Positions 1-8,143 of a stretch of 64,000 bases of DNA are shown in pieces. Both the position numbers and the translations under genes were made by a program. Origin of the DNA: CAWCTD01 sp963798455 (GTDB lineage Bacteria; Acidobacteriota; Terriglobia; Bryobacterales; Bryobacteraceae). The stretch lies in contig CAWCTD010000003.1 of the NCBI GenBank assembly GCA_963798455.1, forward strand, positions 4,154,001 through 4,218,000, given 5' to 3'. Within the stretch, counting starts at the first letter, position 1. The number at the start of each line of letters is the position of its first letter. The notes below the pieces were generated by a model that saw only the letters and a list, made by a program, of their open reading frames with translations, was not told the origin of the DNA and made no database searches.

Positions 1-135
1 GGCTTCGAGCGTAATGGTCTTGCCCGACTTTTGAGGGCCGAACAATACTGTGACGCCCTCTCCCGTTTGGAATGCAACGTCAAGAGAAAAGCCACGGGCT
101 GAGGGACAAACCTTGTGGAACCGAGCCTGAATCAT
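1..135 (-). CDS. modC: Molybdate ABC transporter ATP-binding protein, N-terminal fragment
   Basis: This is the first 45 codons of an ABC transporter ATPase; the rest lies left of the window. A Walker A-like motif, GPQKSGKT, is visible at about residues 33-40. It is slightly degenerate compared with the usual GPSGSGKT. The ATG overlaps the modB stop as ATGA (132-135), so the two genes are translationally coupled. The specificity for molybdate is inferred from the adjacent ModB-type permease, because the ATPase fragment alone is generic. Confidence 0.8.
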   Translation of the reverse strand, partial: MIQARFHKVCPSARGFSLDVAFQTGEGVTVLFGPQKSGKTITLEA

Positions 136-800
136 CCGACTGCCTGCTTTGGCTTGAGCCGGTTTGCCAGGAAGAGAAGCCCCAGAACCAGCGCCGAGAT
201 GACCAGCACCAGGGCCCGAGCCATGGCTCCGTTGCCCTTTTCGACCGCATCGTAGACGGCGACCGAGAGCGTTTGGGTGCGGCCCGGGAGGTTGCCTGCA
301 ATCAGGATGGTGATTCCGAAGTCCGCCATGGACCGGGCGAATGCGAGCAGCGTGGCGGCGAGGACCGCCCGGCGGGCGAGCGGCAATGTCACTCGCCAGA
401 ACACACGCCAACCGCCGGCGCCCAGACCGCGGGCCGCCCGCTCGTAACTCGCGTCGACGTCCTCAAAGGCCGCCCGAGCCGATTTCACGAGGAAAGGGGC
501 GGCGTAAATCACCGCCGCCACAACCGCGGCCTGCCAGGTGAACAGAAGCGGCGCCCCGAACACCGAGGCATAGACCCTGCCCAACAGCCTGTCCTGCCCC
601 ACCAGGACCAGCACGTAGTAGCCGAGCACGGTGGGAGGCAGAACCAGCGGCAGCTCGACAGCGGCTTCCAGCAAGCCCTTGCCCCGGAACTCCCGCTTGG
701 CAAGCAAATGAGCGAGCCAGAGCCCGAACGCGAGGGAGACACCTGTGGCAAGCGCGGCTACACGCAAGCTCAGCCACAGCGGAAACCAGTCAATCTGCAT
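132..800 (-). CDS. modB: Molybdate ABC transporter permease
   Basis: A 222-residue integral membrane permease with about five hydrophobic segments, the normal size for ModB. The cytoplasmic EAA-type loop that docks the ATPase is visible (ERAARGLGAGGWRVFWRVTL). The conserved ELPLVLPPTVLGYY and MADFGITILIAGN stretches are typical of ModB. It should form the inner-membrane channel for molybdate with ModC, encoded just downstream. No periplasmic ModA gene is visible nearby. The start codon and first nine codons lie inside a 44-bp sequence repeated at 4659-4702, where the 3.9 kb insertion begins. The original upstream neighbour was probably the tryptophanase-like gene now at 4694-6055, so modB may have lost its original promoter. 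Confidence 0.9.
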   Translation of the reverse strand: MQIDWFPLWLSLRVAALATGVSLAFGLWLAHLLAKREFRGKGLLEAAVELPLVLPPTVLGYYVLVLVGQDRLLGRVYASVFGAPLLFTWQAAVVAAVIYAAPFLVKSARAAFEDVDASYERAARGLGAGGWRVFWRVTLPLARRAVLAATLLAFARSMADFGITILIAGNLPGRTQTLSVAVYDAVEKGNGAMARALVLVISALVLGLLFLANRLKPKQAVG

Positions 801-816
801 CGGAGAATCAATTATA
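773..816 (+). repeat. 44-bp direct repeat, copy 1 (modB start region)
   Basis: Differs from the copy at 4659-4702 at only two positions (792 and 804). This copy contains the functional modB start codon, read on the minus strand. Confidence 0.9.
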
Positions 817-838
817 CCGGCACTTCGATGTTGAGCAC

Positions 839-1096
839 GTGGCGACGATCTCGTCAGGCCTTCTGGCGCCCTTTCTTGAGCGGGTACTGCTCGGCACGGA
901 CAGGAACGAGATTCCGGTCTACGGCCAGCAAGAAGACAGCGCCCACAGCGGACGCGTTCACTCCTACTACGGTCGCCCGCCGTTGCCGTTCAACTTCGAA
1001 GGGTGCTGTGTGGCAGCCAAGTTGCGGCCTTGCAGAATCCACAGCACGGCTTGTCGTCTACCCAGTACATTCGGTACTACTAGATGCACTTGGTAG
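839..1096 (+). pseudogene. IS1380-type transposase remnant
   Basis: The translated stretch contains EIPVYGQQEDSAHSGRVHSY, then PLPFNFEGCCVAAKLRP and a following IHS. This resembles the IS1380-family catalytic core as I remember it (D-x-D/E-PVYGQQE, then YHPL-FN-GD---A-LRPGNVHSA). Only about 50-60 residues of the usual 450 or so remain, and the similarity ends abruptly after IHSTA, so this is a decayed fragment. No inverted repeats were recognised. It suggests that the insertion was once associated with an IS element. Confidence 0.6.
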
Positions 1097-1463
1097 GGAA
1101 CCAACTCATGCGGCTGCTCTCCGGCGGCGTGGGACTGCGGGCCCCGACGTGCGCAGAGCCGGCCAAGCGGGGCGGCCGCTGGCAAGCAAGAGGGGTGGAA
1201 AGAGAGAGTGCTTTAAAAACTGCTTGGAATGAGTTACTTACGGTCTTGTCTCTTTCCGCTGGAGGTGCAACCGTTCCTTCGTGAGGCCGCTGCGCTGGCT
1301 GGTTCTGGAAATGTTAAGAAAGGCGCATCAGCGGGGGCCGGTGGATGTATAATCGACTACGTGAGGAAAGCCGAGACGGGAAACCCCGGTTTGCTTGGAT
1401 TACGGTTGAACTAACATGGGCTGACGTTCTAGTACTATAGAGTGGTCCAAGCGGGAGGCACAC
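1097..1463. other. No gene recognised
   Basis: This 367-base stretch between the transposase remnant and the HTH gene holds only short reading frames without recognisable motifs. A GGGAGG sequence just before 1464 is a plausible ribosome binding site for the next gene. Confidence 0.5.
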
Positions 1464-1793
1464 GTGGACGGGAAGGGATTTCAAGAGGGGCTGCTCACCA
1501 CAGCGGAGGTTGCCAAGTGCCTCCGCATAGCGCCACGCACGGTCTGCACCTGGGCAGAATGCAACGAACTACCCGCGATTAAAGTCGGCCGACAATGGCG
1601 ATTCCGCCGGGCTGACGTCATGCAGTGGCTGGAACACTCGACCCCGCAGCCTGAAAGACGCGGCGCAACCGCTACAGCCGCTGAAACCGCACCAGCGGCA
1701 TACACTTCTCCGAGGAGGGGAGTATCAGAAAGGTTGGAAGGAGTCAGGAGCCAATGGCAAGACGCCCGATTGCATCACTCCTTGAGCCACTGA
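1464..1793 (+). CDS. Small helix-turn-helix (excisionase/MerR-like) protein
   Basis: A 109-residue protein starting at GTG, with GGGAGG upstream. Residues about 11-55 form a typical DNA-binding domain of the excisionase class: LLTTAEVAKCLRIAPRTV, followed by a W and the KVGRQWRFRRADVMQWL wing. The C-terminal half is Pro/Ala/Arg-rich and unstructured. Proteins of this kind act as recombination directionality factors or local repressors. Its place at the head of the cargo of the 3.9 kb insertion suggests regulation of, or mobility for, that segment. No partner integrase is visible in the segment. Confidence 0.75.
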   Translation: MDGKGFQEGLLTTAEVAKCLRIAPRTVCTWAECNELPAIKVGRQWRFRRADVMQWLEHSTPQPERRGATATAAETAPAAYTSPRRGVSERLEGVRSQWQDARLHHSLSH

Positions 1794-2314
1794 TCGTCGT
1801 CTCCCTGTGCAGCTATGCTGCCTGCCCCACAAACGCCCAGGTGCCCGCCAGTGTGCGGTCACAAACCTAGACGTCGTTGGCCGAGCCCTCGGACAGGGAG
1901 CTGGTCTTCGGCTTCTTTGGTCTTGTCCACTCGCTGGCTCAGGATCTGAAGCAAGAGGGCCAGACTGATCCAATGGCCGCCGATCGCATCAAGATGGCTG
2001 GTATGTCCCTGTTTGGGATTAGCGAAGCTGATTTTGTAGCCCTCACCGTGGTGGCGGCGGACCGCGTTGGGCAACTTACGAATCACGCGGCTGGCGTAGT
2101 CGCTTACGCGGAGGCGGAGCGCAAAGCCGGAAGGACGCCTGCCGCGGCGAAATTGAGGGAGTACCAGGAACAAAGACGCATCTTGCTGGAGCAGGGGCTT
2201 GCTCAACTCCGGGGGAAGCTCTCCCCGGAGGGGTGGAATTCGGTGTGGTCCTACATGCAGGATCGGTTGCGGCCCAGTCTCGTGCGCAGCCAGCTCCGGA
2301 AGGAGGAGAGATGA
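1754..2314 (+). pseudogene. Exported protein interrupted by an in-frame amber codon
   Basis: An ATG at 1754, with a purine-rich stretch upstream, opens a frame encoding a signal-peptide-like start (MARRPIASLLEPLIVVSL, then CSYAACPTNAQ). The frame meets TAG at 1868-1870 and then continues without a stop to 2314. The downstream part is a helical, charged domain of about 145 residues that ends in a purine-rich run. If the TAG were a sense codon, the product would be one exported protein of about 186 residues. Alternatively translation restarts at the TTG at 1877 and gives a cytoplasmic protein without a signal. The 3' end overlaps the next start as ATGA (2311-2314). The function is unknown. Confidence 0.6.
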
Positions 2315-3534
2315 ATACTCCGTCAACCAGTCACCCCGGCCACCCGGGGGTGCCTGCTTACCGGCTTGGTAACCGCATGGCGGGCGGTGCCGGGTTTAGA
2401 GCGGTAGTATTGGTGCTGTTACTTGTCTTGGCCGCTTTTGTATCGCGCGCGCAATACGACTTGCCGGGCGGAAACACCTACGGGTGGGGTCTGTCTCAGG
2501 TGCTGCGATACGCCGACAATGCGGTGCGACTGTATTCGTCCACGTGGATCAGCGGAGACAACTGGATGGACTGGACAGCACTGCTCGACAACGCAATGGG
2601 GTACCAAAACGGCAGCCCGATCGACGGCCCGGTCTACGTCATAGCCCCGATGCGCTACTACCCGCAGGGCGCGTGGGCGTACCACAATTTCACACTGTCG
2701 CAGCAGGGAGTAGGAACCTACCAGAGAACGGCACAGCACAGGGCATCCCACACTCTCTGGGGGACGTACTACATTGGTCAAACCAGCGCGAGTCAGTTGA
2801 TCTCGCGCCCTACCATATATAGGGATGGTCCCCAACCCTGGTACCTCGGCGGCAGCGCCACAAGTGGGACCTACACGAGATCCACCACATTCCGCTCTGA
2901 CCCCATGGGCGCCACCTCCACGCCGCACTGGTTCTTTGTAGCCGGTTCTGGCACGGGCTACGCAACACTGAGCTGTCAGGACTGCACCGCGCCGGTGTAC
3001 ACTGTGACAAACGGAAGTCCAGGATGCTGGCAGTACAATGTCCAGATCCGAGCCAGCTATGGTGGCCTGGAGACCGACACGTTTTGGATATTCAATGATT
3101 CGCCCTACAGCCTTGACCACATGAGAACGACCCCCGTCTACGGACTTGAAGGGTGGAAAACCAACAAGACGCTCAAGGTTCTTGACATGTGTGGAGGAGG
3201 GATGAACTGGGTGGCGGTCAACGAGACATTCCAGGGTGCGTGGTTCCCGTACCCAGAGCAGACCTCCCTCTGGCTACCGTTCAATTGGCAATGGGCAGTC
3301 TGGACACAGTTCAATCAGTATGGCGAATTCGACGACGAAATGTGGGAGTATCGTCTGCCCGGCAAGTACCCTCAGCCGATGGATACGGGAGCGAATGGGA
3401 ACTCGGAGGCGCCGCAACACACAGTGAGCCAGGCCAACCAGAAGTTCTATGCCGGCTCGCAGACGGGTGGTGCTGGAGTTCTGGTGCAGCAGAACGTCCA
3501 GCTCCACTACCTGGACCATGGAAATCATCATTGA
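2311..3534 (+). CDS. Exported protein of unknown function, Trp/Tyr-rich
   Basis: The ATG at 2311 is chosen because it has a strong GGAGGAG site and overlaps the preceding stop (ATGA). A frame open upstream to 2233 lacks such support. The 407-residue product has a basic N-terminus, one hydrophobic segment at about residues 30-45, and a likely cleavage site near SRAQ. The mature part is rich in Trp, Tyr, Gly and Ser, with a CxxC pair (CQDC). It looks like a beta-rich secreted or cell-surface protein. I do not recognise a family. It lies in a tight block with the exported proteins on either side, so the three may work together outside the cytoplasm. Confidence 0.75.
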   Translation: MNTPSTSHPGHPGVPAYRLGNRMAGGAGFRAVVLVLLLVLAAFVSRAQYDLPGGNTYGWGLSQVLRYADNAVRLYSSTWISGDNWMDWTALLDNAMGYQNGSPIDGPVYVIAPMRYYPQGAWAYHNFTLSQQGVGTYQRTAQHRASHTLWGTYYIGQTSASQLISRPTIYRDGPQPWYLGGSATSGTYTRSTTFRSDPMGATSTPHWFFVAGSGTGYATLSCQDCTAPVYTVTNGSPGCWQYNVQIRASYGGLETDTFWIFNDSPYSLDHMRTTPVYGLEGWKTNKTLKVLDMCGGGMNWVAVNETFQGAWFPYPEQTSLWLPFNWQWAVWTQFNQYGEFDDEMWEYRLPGKYPQPMDTGANGNSEAPQHTVSQANQKFYAGSQTGGAGVLVQQNVQLHYLDHGNHH

Positions 3535-3542
3535 GAGGCGTT

Positions 3543-4628
3543 ATGAGGACGGGGATAATCGTTTTGCTCTCCTTCGCGCCGTCGATGGCGCAGATCAACC
3601 TCGAGTACGTGGCAAAGCAGGCAGAGGCCGTGGTTGTCGGGCGCGTCTCGGATGCGGCCCTACAGCCCGCGGGTGCCGACTTCAAGCTGGCTGTCCTGCG
3701 GAGCGTACACGGAAACGTTCCGGCAGGCAGCATCCTGAACATTACAGCCAAGTTCCCTTCGACCCAGGGCGCTGACCTCAGTCATGGCAATTGCTCGCTT
3801 GTCTTTCTCGCACGTGGTTCGAGCGGTTGGGAAGCGTTGGGATCGGGGATGTCGCCTTCTCTGAGCCGATTCATGGTTCCGCTGGTGGGCTGTGGCGAAG
3901 CACCCCCTGTTGCCGCCGAGGGGGCTTCTGTCTTCGATAAGTGCTTCGCTGAGATCGCACTGTCCGCCACACGAACGCATGGTCCCGAGGCGGTTCCTGA
4001 CCTATTCAATCTCGCCGGAACCTCAGACTCGCCGCTGGTTACCGGGATCATGCACCAGCTTTCCACGTCCACTGAACCCCGGCTTAGGGCGCAAGGGCTG
4101 GCCTGGGAGGTGAGGCGCGGAGACGCTGGCGCGCTTGTTGAACTTGCGGGGCTGGCGCTGTCGACGCCCGAAGGTGACGTGCTGGGGACTCTCTCTGTGG
4201 CGGTGCGGTACTACGCGAACACTGACGCGACTGGGGTCGCCGCCCTAGGCAGGCTGGTTTCCGATGCTGGCCTCAGCGACCAGGACTTGAAGCACGGCGC
4301 GGCCCATGCTCTCCGAAACATTCACAGCCGGGAGGCCGTCCCATTCCTGGCGGGGATGTTGGATTCTCCAGACCCCAGGATGACGATGGAGGCGGTTTCG
4401 GGCCTCACCGAGCACGTGATTGGGGTCCGGGCAGTCTCCGATGGGCCGGAGAAGCTGAAGGCCGTCGACGAAGTCTTCAATCCGGCCCACAGGAAAGACC
4501 CTTATATTGGTGTTGACCCACAGTTCCTGCATATGGGCTTCTTCAAAGACAAGGAAGAAGAAGCCCGCGTCATCGACTACTGGCGTCAATGGTGGCAGGC
4601 GAACAGGGTCCAGTTCGCCACCCCATAG
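3543..4628 (+). CDS. Exported HEAT-repeat-like protein
   Basis: The ATG at 3543 is 8 bases after the preceding stop and opens a clear signal peptide (MRTGIIVLLSFAPSMAQ). The 361-residue product has a beta-rich N-terminal part (residues about 20-120), which resembles secreted domains that begin YVAKQAEAVVVGRV. A helical part follows with HEAT/PBS-like units, for example LKHGAAHALRNIHSREAV, then PFLAGMLDSPDPRMTMEAV. Such helical repeats usually mediate protein binding. It is the last gene of the insertion cargo and ends 30 bases before the second 44-bp repeat. Confidence 0.75.
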   Translation: MRTGIIVLLSFAPSMAQINLEYVAKQAEAVVVGRVSDAALQPAGADFKLAVLRSVHGNVPAGSILNITAKFPSTQGADLSHGNCSLVFLARGSSGWEALGSGMSPSLSRFMVPLVGCGEAPPVAAEGASVFDKCFAEIALSATRTHGPEAVPDLFNLAGTSDSPLVTGIMHQLSTSTEPRLRAQGLAWEVRRGDAGALVELAGLALSTPEGDVLGTLSVAVRYYANTDATGVAALGRLVSDAGLSDQDLKHGAAHALRNIHSREAVPFLAGMLDSPDPRMTMEAVSGLTEHVIGVRAVSDGPEKLKAVDEVFNPAHRKDPYIGVDPQFLHMGFFKDKEEEARVIDYWRQWWQANRVQFATP

Positions 4629-4658
4629 CGGCGCCGGCACGCGGTGCACGCAGAGTTC

Positions 4659-4702
4659 GCCACAGCGGAAACCAGTCCATCTGCATCGGAAAATCAATTA
4701 TA
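4659..4702 (+). repeat. 44-bp direct repeat, copy 2
   Basis: Matches 773-816 except at 4678 and 4690. It contains the stop codon of the tryptophanase-like gene (4694-4696, minus strand) and, just beyond on the minus strand, a second copy of the modB start codon and its first codons. This shows what the uninterrupted junction probably looked like. Confidence 0.9.
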
Positions 4703-6055
4703 GCTTTCGGCCGCCGGCCGGAAGCGCGCGCTGAAGTGCCTTAGGAACTTCGGCTCCGACACGACCTCGAAGCCGCCGAGCTCCTGTTTGCGTTGGTTGA
4801 CTTCGAGTATCGCCTCGACCACGTAGTCGATGTGGCTCTGCGTGTAGACCCGCCTCGGGATGGCCAGACGGAGCAGCTCGTGCTTGGCGTGCTCGCCGAA
4901 CATGACCGAGCCAATCTCCACGCTGCGGATTCCGGCATGGCGGTACAATTCCACCGCCAGCGATTGGGCCGGGAATTGGCTCCGCGGGATGTGCGGCAGC
5001 ATGCGGCCGGCATCGATGTAGATGGCGTGGCCGCCCGGCGGTTCCACGATCGGAACCCCGTGATCCGCGATGTGCCGCCCCAGGTAGGCGGTCGATACGA
5101 TCCGGTAGCGGAGATAGTCCGGATCAAGAACTTCCTCCAGTCCGACGGCAATGGCCTCGAGATCCCGCCCGGCCAGACCTCCGTAGGTCGGGAATCCCTC
5201 GGTCAGGATCAAGAGGTCCTTCTCCTGGGCCGCAAGCCTGTCGTCGTTGGTGCAAAGGAACCCGCCGATGTTGGCGAACGCATCCTTCTTGGCCGAGAAT
5301 GTGCACCCGTCCGCGAGGCGGAACATTTTTTGTGCGATCTGTTTCGGAGACCAGCTCTCGTAGCCGGGCTCGTGCTGGTGGACGAGCCAGGCGTTCTCCG
5401 CGAAGCGGCAGGCGTCCAGATAGAGCGGGATTCCATGGCGCGCCGTGACCGTCCGGACCGCTTCGATGTTCGCCATGGACACGGGCTGCCCTCCGCCCGA
5501 GTTGTCGGTGACCGTGATCATCGCCAACGGGATACGCCCGGCGCCCTCCCGGCGTATCAGGTGTTCGAGCGCGCCGACATCCATGTTGCCCTTGAAGGGA
5601 AGCCGGGCCTGGGTGTCCATGGCCTCGGGCAGCGGGAGATCCTCGGCGCGCGCCCCGGTGAACTCGATGTTCGCGCGCGTGGTGTCGAAGTGCGTGTTAT
5701 TCGGGACGATGTGACCGGAGCGGCACATGACCGTGAACAGGATGCGTTCGGCCGCCCGGCCCTGGTGCGTCGGGATGACATGCTTGAAGCCGGTGAGGTC
5801 TTCGACCACGCGCTTGAGCCGGAAGAAACTCTCGCTGCCCGCGTAGGATTCGTCACCGCGCATCATGGCGGCCCACTGCCCGGTGGACATGGCGCTGGTG
5901 CCGGAATCCGTCAGCAGGTCGATCAGGATGTCCTTCGCCTGGATGAGGAACAGGTTGTATCCCGCCTGTTCCAGTATCCGCTCCCGCTCCTGGCGGCTGG
6001 TGTGGTGGAGAGGCTCCACGGTCTTGATGCGGAAGGGCTCGATGATGGTCTTCAC
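4694..6055 (-). CDS. tnaA: Tryptophanase / beta-eliminating lyase
   Basis: A 453-residue PLP enzyme of the aromatic amino acid beta-lyase family, close to the family's usual length (about 460-470). The start is a GTG at 6055, giving VKTIIEPFRIKTVEP, the conserved N-terminus. The PLP lysine lies in CTFSAKKDAF (about residue 257). The motifs THQGRAAE, DNSGGGQPVSMAN, RFAENA, EGFPTYGGLAGRD and FPAQSLAVELY are present. The SAKKDA and LPHIP-FPAQ details fit tryptophanase (tryptophan to indole, pyruvate and ammonia) better than tyrosine phenol-lyase. Substrate preference cannot be settled by eye. Its stop lies in the 44-bp repeat, suggesting an ancestral tnaA-modB-modC order. Confidence 0.85.
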   Translation of the reverse strand: MKTIIEPFRIKTVEPLHHTSRQERERILEQAGYNLFLIQAKDILIDLLTDSGTSAMSTGQWAAMMRGDESYAGSESFFRLKRVVEDLTGFKHVIPTHQGRAAERILFTVMCRSGHIVPNNTHFDTTRANIEFTGARAEDLPLPEAMDTQARLPFKGNMDVGALEHLIRREGAGRIPLAMITVTDNSGGGQPVSMANIEAVRTVTARHGIPLYLDACRFAENAWLVHQHEPGYESWSPKQIAQKMFRLADGCTFSAKKDAFANIGGFLCTNDDRLAAQEKDLLILTEGFPTYGGLAGRDLEAIAVGLEEVLDPDYLRYRIVSTAYLGRHIADHGVPIVEPPGGHAIYIDAGRMLPHIPRSQFPAQSLAVELYRHAGIRSVEIGSVMFGEHAKHELLRLAIPRRVYTQSHIDYVVEAILEVNQRKQELGGFEVVSEPKFLRHFSARFRPAAESYN

Positions 6056-6122
6056 AGCACGGAGTCTAGCACCGTTGGCGGCGCCGTTTTGGCATACTGG
6101 GAATGCCTTGCTCGAAGCCGGC

Positions 6123-7367
6123 ATGCCCTCCACGGACTCTTCGGAATCCATACTGACGCGGGCCGCGTTCTGGCTCACGGGCAGCGCGGCGGTGGCCATT
6201 CTATTCTCGATTGCGGCTTGCCAGGTTCTGCTCGCCCTCTCGATCGTGGCGCTTCTGTTCTCGCGCACGAAGCTGCGCTTCCCTCCGCTCCGACTCCCTT
6301 TGGGCCTCTTCATGCTCGGCACGCTGATCTCCCTGGTGCTTTCGGGAGATCCCGTGTCCGGCCGCCCGCAACTCCGGAAGTTCTACGTGTTCTTCATGCT
6401 GCTCGTGGTCTACTCGGCTTTTCGGGAATTGATTCACGTCCGGCGGCTGGTTCTGTGCTGGGCGGGCGCCGGCGCGGTGTCCGCTGCCCGCGGCCTCGTC
6501 CAATTCGCCGAGAAGTATCGCGAGGCGCAGTATTCGGGAGAGAGCTTCTATGAATACTACGTCGGGGAACGGATCACCGGCTTCATGAGCCACTGGATGA
6601 CGTTCAGCGGGCAGCTCATGATTGTGCTGCTGCTGCTCGTCGCATTCCTGTTTTTCTCACCGGCCGCCCGTGGAAAACTGTTGTGGTTCGCATCGCTCTG
6701 CGCACTGCCCGTGGCTGTCGCCATCGTGCTGGGGTTCACCCGGAGCATCTGGCTGGCCTGCGGCGTCGCGGCTTTGTACCTGCTGGGGCGCTGGCGGTGG
6801 CGGCTCCTGTGGGCGCCGCCGGTCCTGCTGGCGCTGGGCATCTGGCTGGCGCCCGGCGCGGTGCGCAGCCGGGTAGTCTCCATGTTCCAGCCACAGAAAG
6901 AGATCGACTCCAATCAGCACCGCATCGTGTGCTGGCGAACCGGCTGGCAGATGATCAAAGCACATCCCTGGTTTGGCCTGGGGCCCGAGCAGGTGGGTGT
7001 CCAATTCGACCGTTACGTCCCGCCCGACATTCCCAGACCCCTGCCCAGGGGCTGGTACGGCCACCTGCACAACATCTATATACACTACGCCGCCGAACGC
7101 GGCGTGCCCACCATGCTGATGCTGGTCTGGCTGCTGGTAAAAATTCTGTACGACTTTCTGAGCGCCGTGCGGCGCCTGCCTCCCGGCCCCAGCGATGCGA
7201 AGTTCCTGTTGCACGGGGCCGTCGCGGTGGTGCTGGCCATCATGGCCGCTGGTATCTTCGAGTTGAACCTGGGCGACAGCGAGGTCCTCACGATGTTCCT
7301 CATCGTTGTGGCGGTCGGATACACGGCTCGCGACCAGGCTCTGGCCACGGAGCCGCAGGTTGCCTGA
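6123..7367 (+). CDS. O-antigen ligase-like (Wzy/WaaL family) membrane protein
   Basis: A 414-residue protein with about ten to twelve hydrophobic segments. The Wzy_C-type signature is in the second half: HPWFGLGPEQVGVQFDRYV, then the large periplasmic loop with HLHNIYIHYAAERGVP, a motif typical of O-antigen ligases and polymerases. It should join or polymerise surface polysaccharide at the periplasmic face of the inner membrane. The start at ATG 6123 gives a short polar N-terminus before the first membrane segment. Its last bases overlap the start of the following dehydrogenase gene. The promoter must lie in the short gap from the divergent tryptophanase-like gene (6056-6122). Confidence 0.85.
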   Translation: MPSTDSSESILTRAAFWLTGSAAVAILFSIAACQVLLALSIVALLFSRTKLRFPPLRLPLGLFMLGTLISLVLSGDPVSGRPQLRKFYVFFMLLVVYSAFRELIHVRRLVLCWAGAGAVSAARGLVQFAEKYREAQYSGESFYEYYVGERITGFMSHWMTFSGQLMIVLLLLVAFLFFSPAARGKLLWFASLCALPVAVAIVLGFTRSIWLACGVAALYLLGRWRWRLLWAPPVLLALGIWLAPGAVRSRVVSMFQPQKEIDSNQHRIVCWRTGWQMIKAHPWFGLGPEQVGVQFDRYVPPDIPRPLPRGWYGHLHNIYIHYAAERGVPTMLMLVWLLVKILYDFLSAVRRLPPGPSDAKFLLHGAVAVVLAIMAAGIFELNLGDSEVLTMFLIVVAVGYTARDQALATEPQVA

Positions 7368-8082
7368 GACGCTGGCGGGCCTGGAAATCGTGCTCGCTGG
7401 AGGCGCCGGCGGCATCGGATCCGCCCTAGTGGAACTGCTGGCTGCCGAGGGTGCACGGCTGGTAGTAAGCTATCACTCGAATGCGGACCGGGCGACCCGA
7501 CTGGCAGGCATTGCTACCGTGGTTCAGGCCGACCTGACCAAGGCCGAGGATCGCTTCCGCCTGCTGGATGCAGCCCCGAACCTCTACGGCCTCGTGGTGC
7601 TTGCCGGCGATCCCGCCCGAGTCGTTGACCCCTCTCAGTTGGAAGACGTGATGAGACGGTCGCACGAGGTCAACTTCCTGGGACCGGTCTTGCTGGCCCG
7701 TGAGGCCGCCGCCCGCATGAAAGAGAAACGAACGCCGGGAGCGATTGTCTTGTTCTCCACCATGCAAGGCTTGGCCTTGTTTCCGGGTTCGACGGCATAC
7801 GCCGCCCCAAAGTCCGCGCTCATTCACGCCGCGCGCATCCTGGCGAAGGAGTGCCGGGGGCCCGCCAACGTCCGCGTGAATGTGATCGCGCCCGGCGTGA
7901 CCGCGGCCGGCATGGCGGAGGCCAGCATAGCCTCCGGCAAGTACGACCACTATATCGGCGACGGGATTATCCCGCGGTTCGGCCGCGCCCTGGACGTCGC
8001 CCGCGCGGTCCGGTTCTTCCTCGAGCCCGACAGCTACATCACCGGCCAGGTCCTGACCGTGGACGGCGGCCTGACGCTGTGA
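7360..8082 (+). CDS. Short-chain dehydrogenase/reductase
   Basis: About 240 residues. A TTG at 7360, overlapping the end of the O-antigen ligase-like gene, is the best start because the conserved nucleotide-binding strand begins at once (LEIVLAGGAGGIGSALVELL). The catalytic S-x-Y-x3-K appears as FSTMQGLALFPGSTAYAAPK. The C-terminal YITGQVLTVDGG is the classical SDR ending. It should use NAD(P)H on an unknown hydroxyl or keto substrate. The overlap suggests co-expression with the polysaccharide ligase gene. Confidence 0.85.
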   Translation: MPETLAGLEIVLAGGAGGIGSALVELLAAEGARLVVSYHSNADRATRLAGIATVVQADLTKAEDRFRLLDAAPNLYGLVVLAGDPARVVDPSQLEDVMRRSHEVNFLGPVLLAREAAARMKEKRTPGAIVLFSTMQGLALFPGSTAYAAPKSALIHAARILAKECRGPANVRVNVIAPGVTAAGMAEASIASGKYDHYIGDGIIPRFGRALDVARAVRFFLEPDSYITGQVLTVDGGLTL

Positions 8083-8108
8083 TCCTCGCAGAAAAATGGT
8101 CAATTTAC

Positions 8109-8137
8109 TTGACCGGTCACAAAAACTGACTTATCCT
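8109..8137 (+). promoter_or_regulatory. Promoter and palindromic operator of the Phd/VapC operon
   Basis: TTGACC at 8109-8114 and TATCCT at 8132-8137 are separated by 17 bases. The perfect palindrome TGACCGGTCA at 8110-8119 overlaps the -35 box, a good place for autorepression by the antitoxin. The GTG start at 8144 follows the -10 box by 6 bases, so the transcript is probably leaderless. Confidence 0.6.
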
Positions 8138-8143
8138 GGTAGT

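Larger units (their letters stand above)
773..4702. mobile_element. 3.9 kb insertion flanked by 44-bp direct repeats
   Basis: Positions 773-816 and 4659-4702 match at 42 of 44 bases, in direct orientation and 3886 bp apart. Both copies contain the modB start codon region, and copy 2 also contains the stop codon of the tryptophanase-like gene. The simplest reading is that this gene originally ran directly into modB and that a 3.9 kb segment entered with duplication of the junction. Inside are an IS1380-type remnant, an HTH protein and three exported proteins. No intact integrase or transposase is present, so the mechanism is unknown. A 44-bp duplication is too long for most transposons and fits site-specific recombination or a duplication event better. 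Confidence 0.7.

Noticed and set aside
1868..1870. TAG decoded as pyrrolysine
   Set aside because: No pyl genes or family precedent are visible; a mutation or alternative start is simpler.
4793..6553. 586-codon plus-strand frame opposite the tryptophanase-like gene
   Set aside because: Shadow of the lyase gene, whose PLP motifs are intact on the minus strand; the last part also overlaps the ligase-like gene in another frame.
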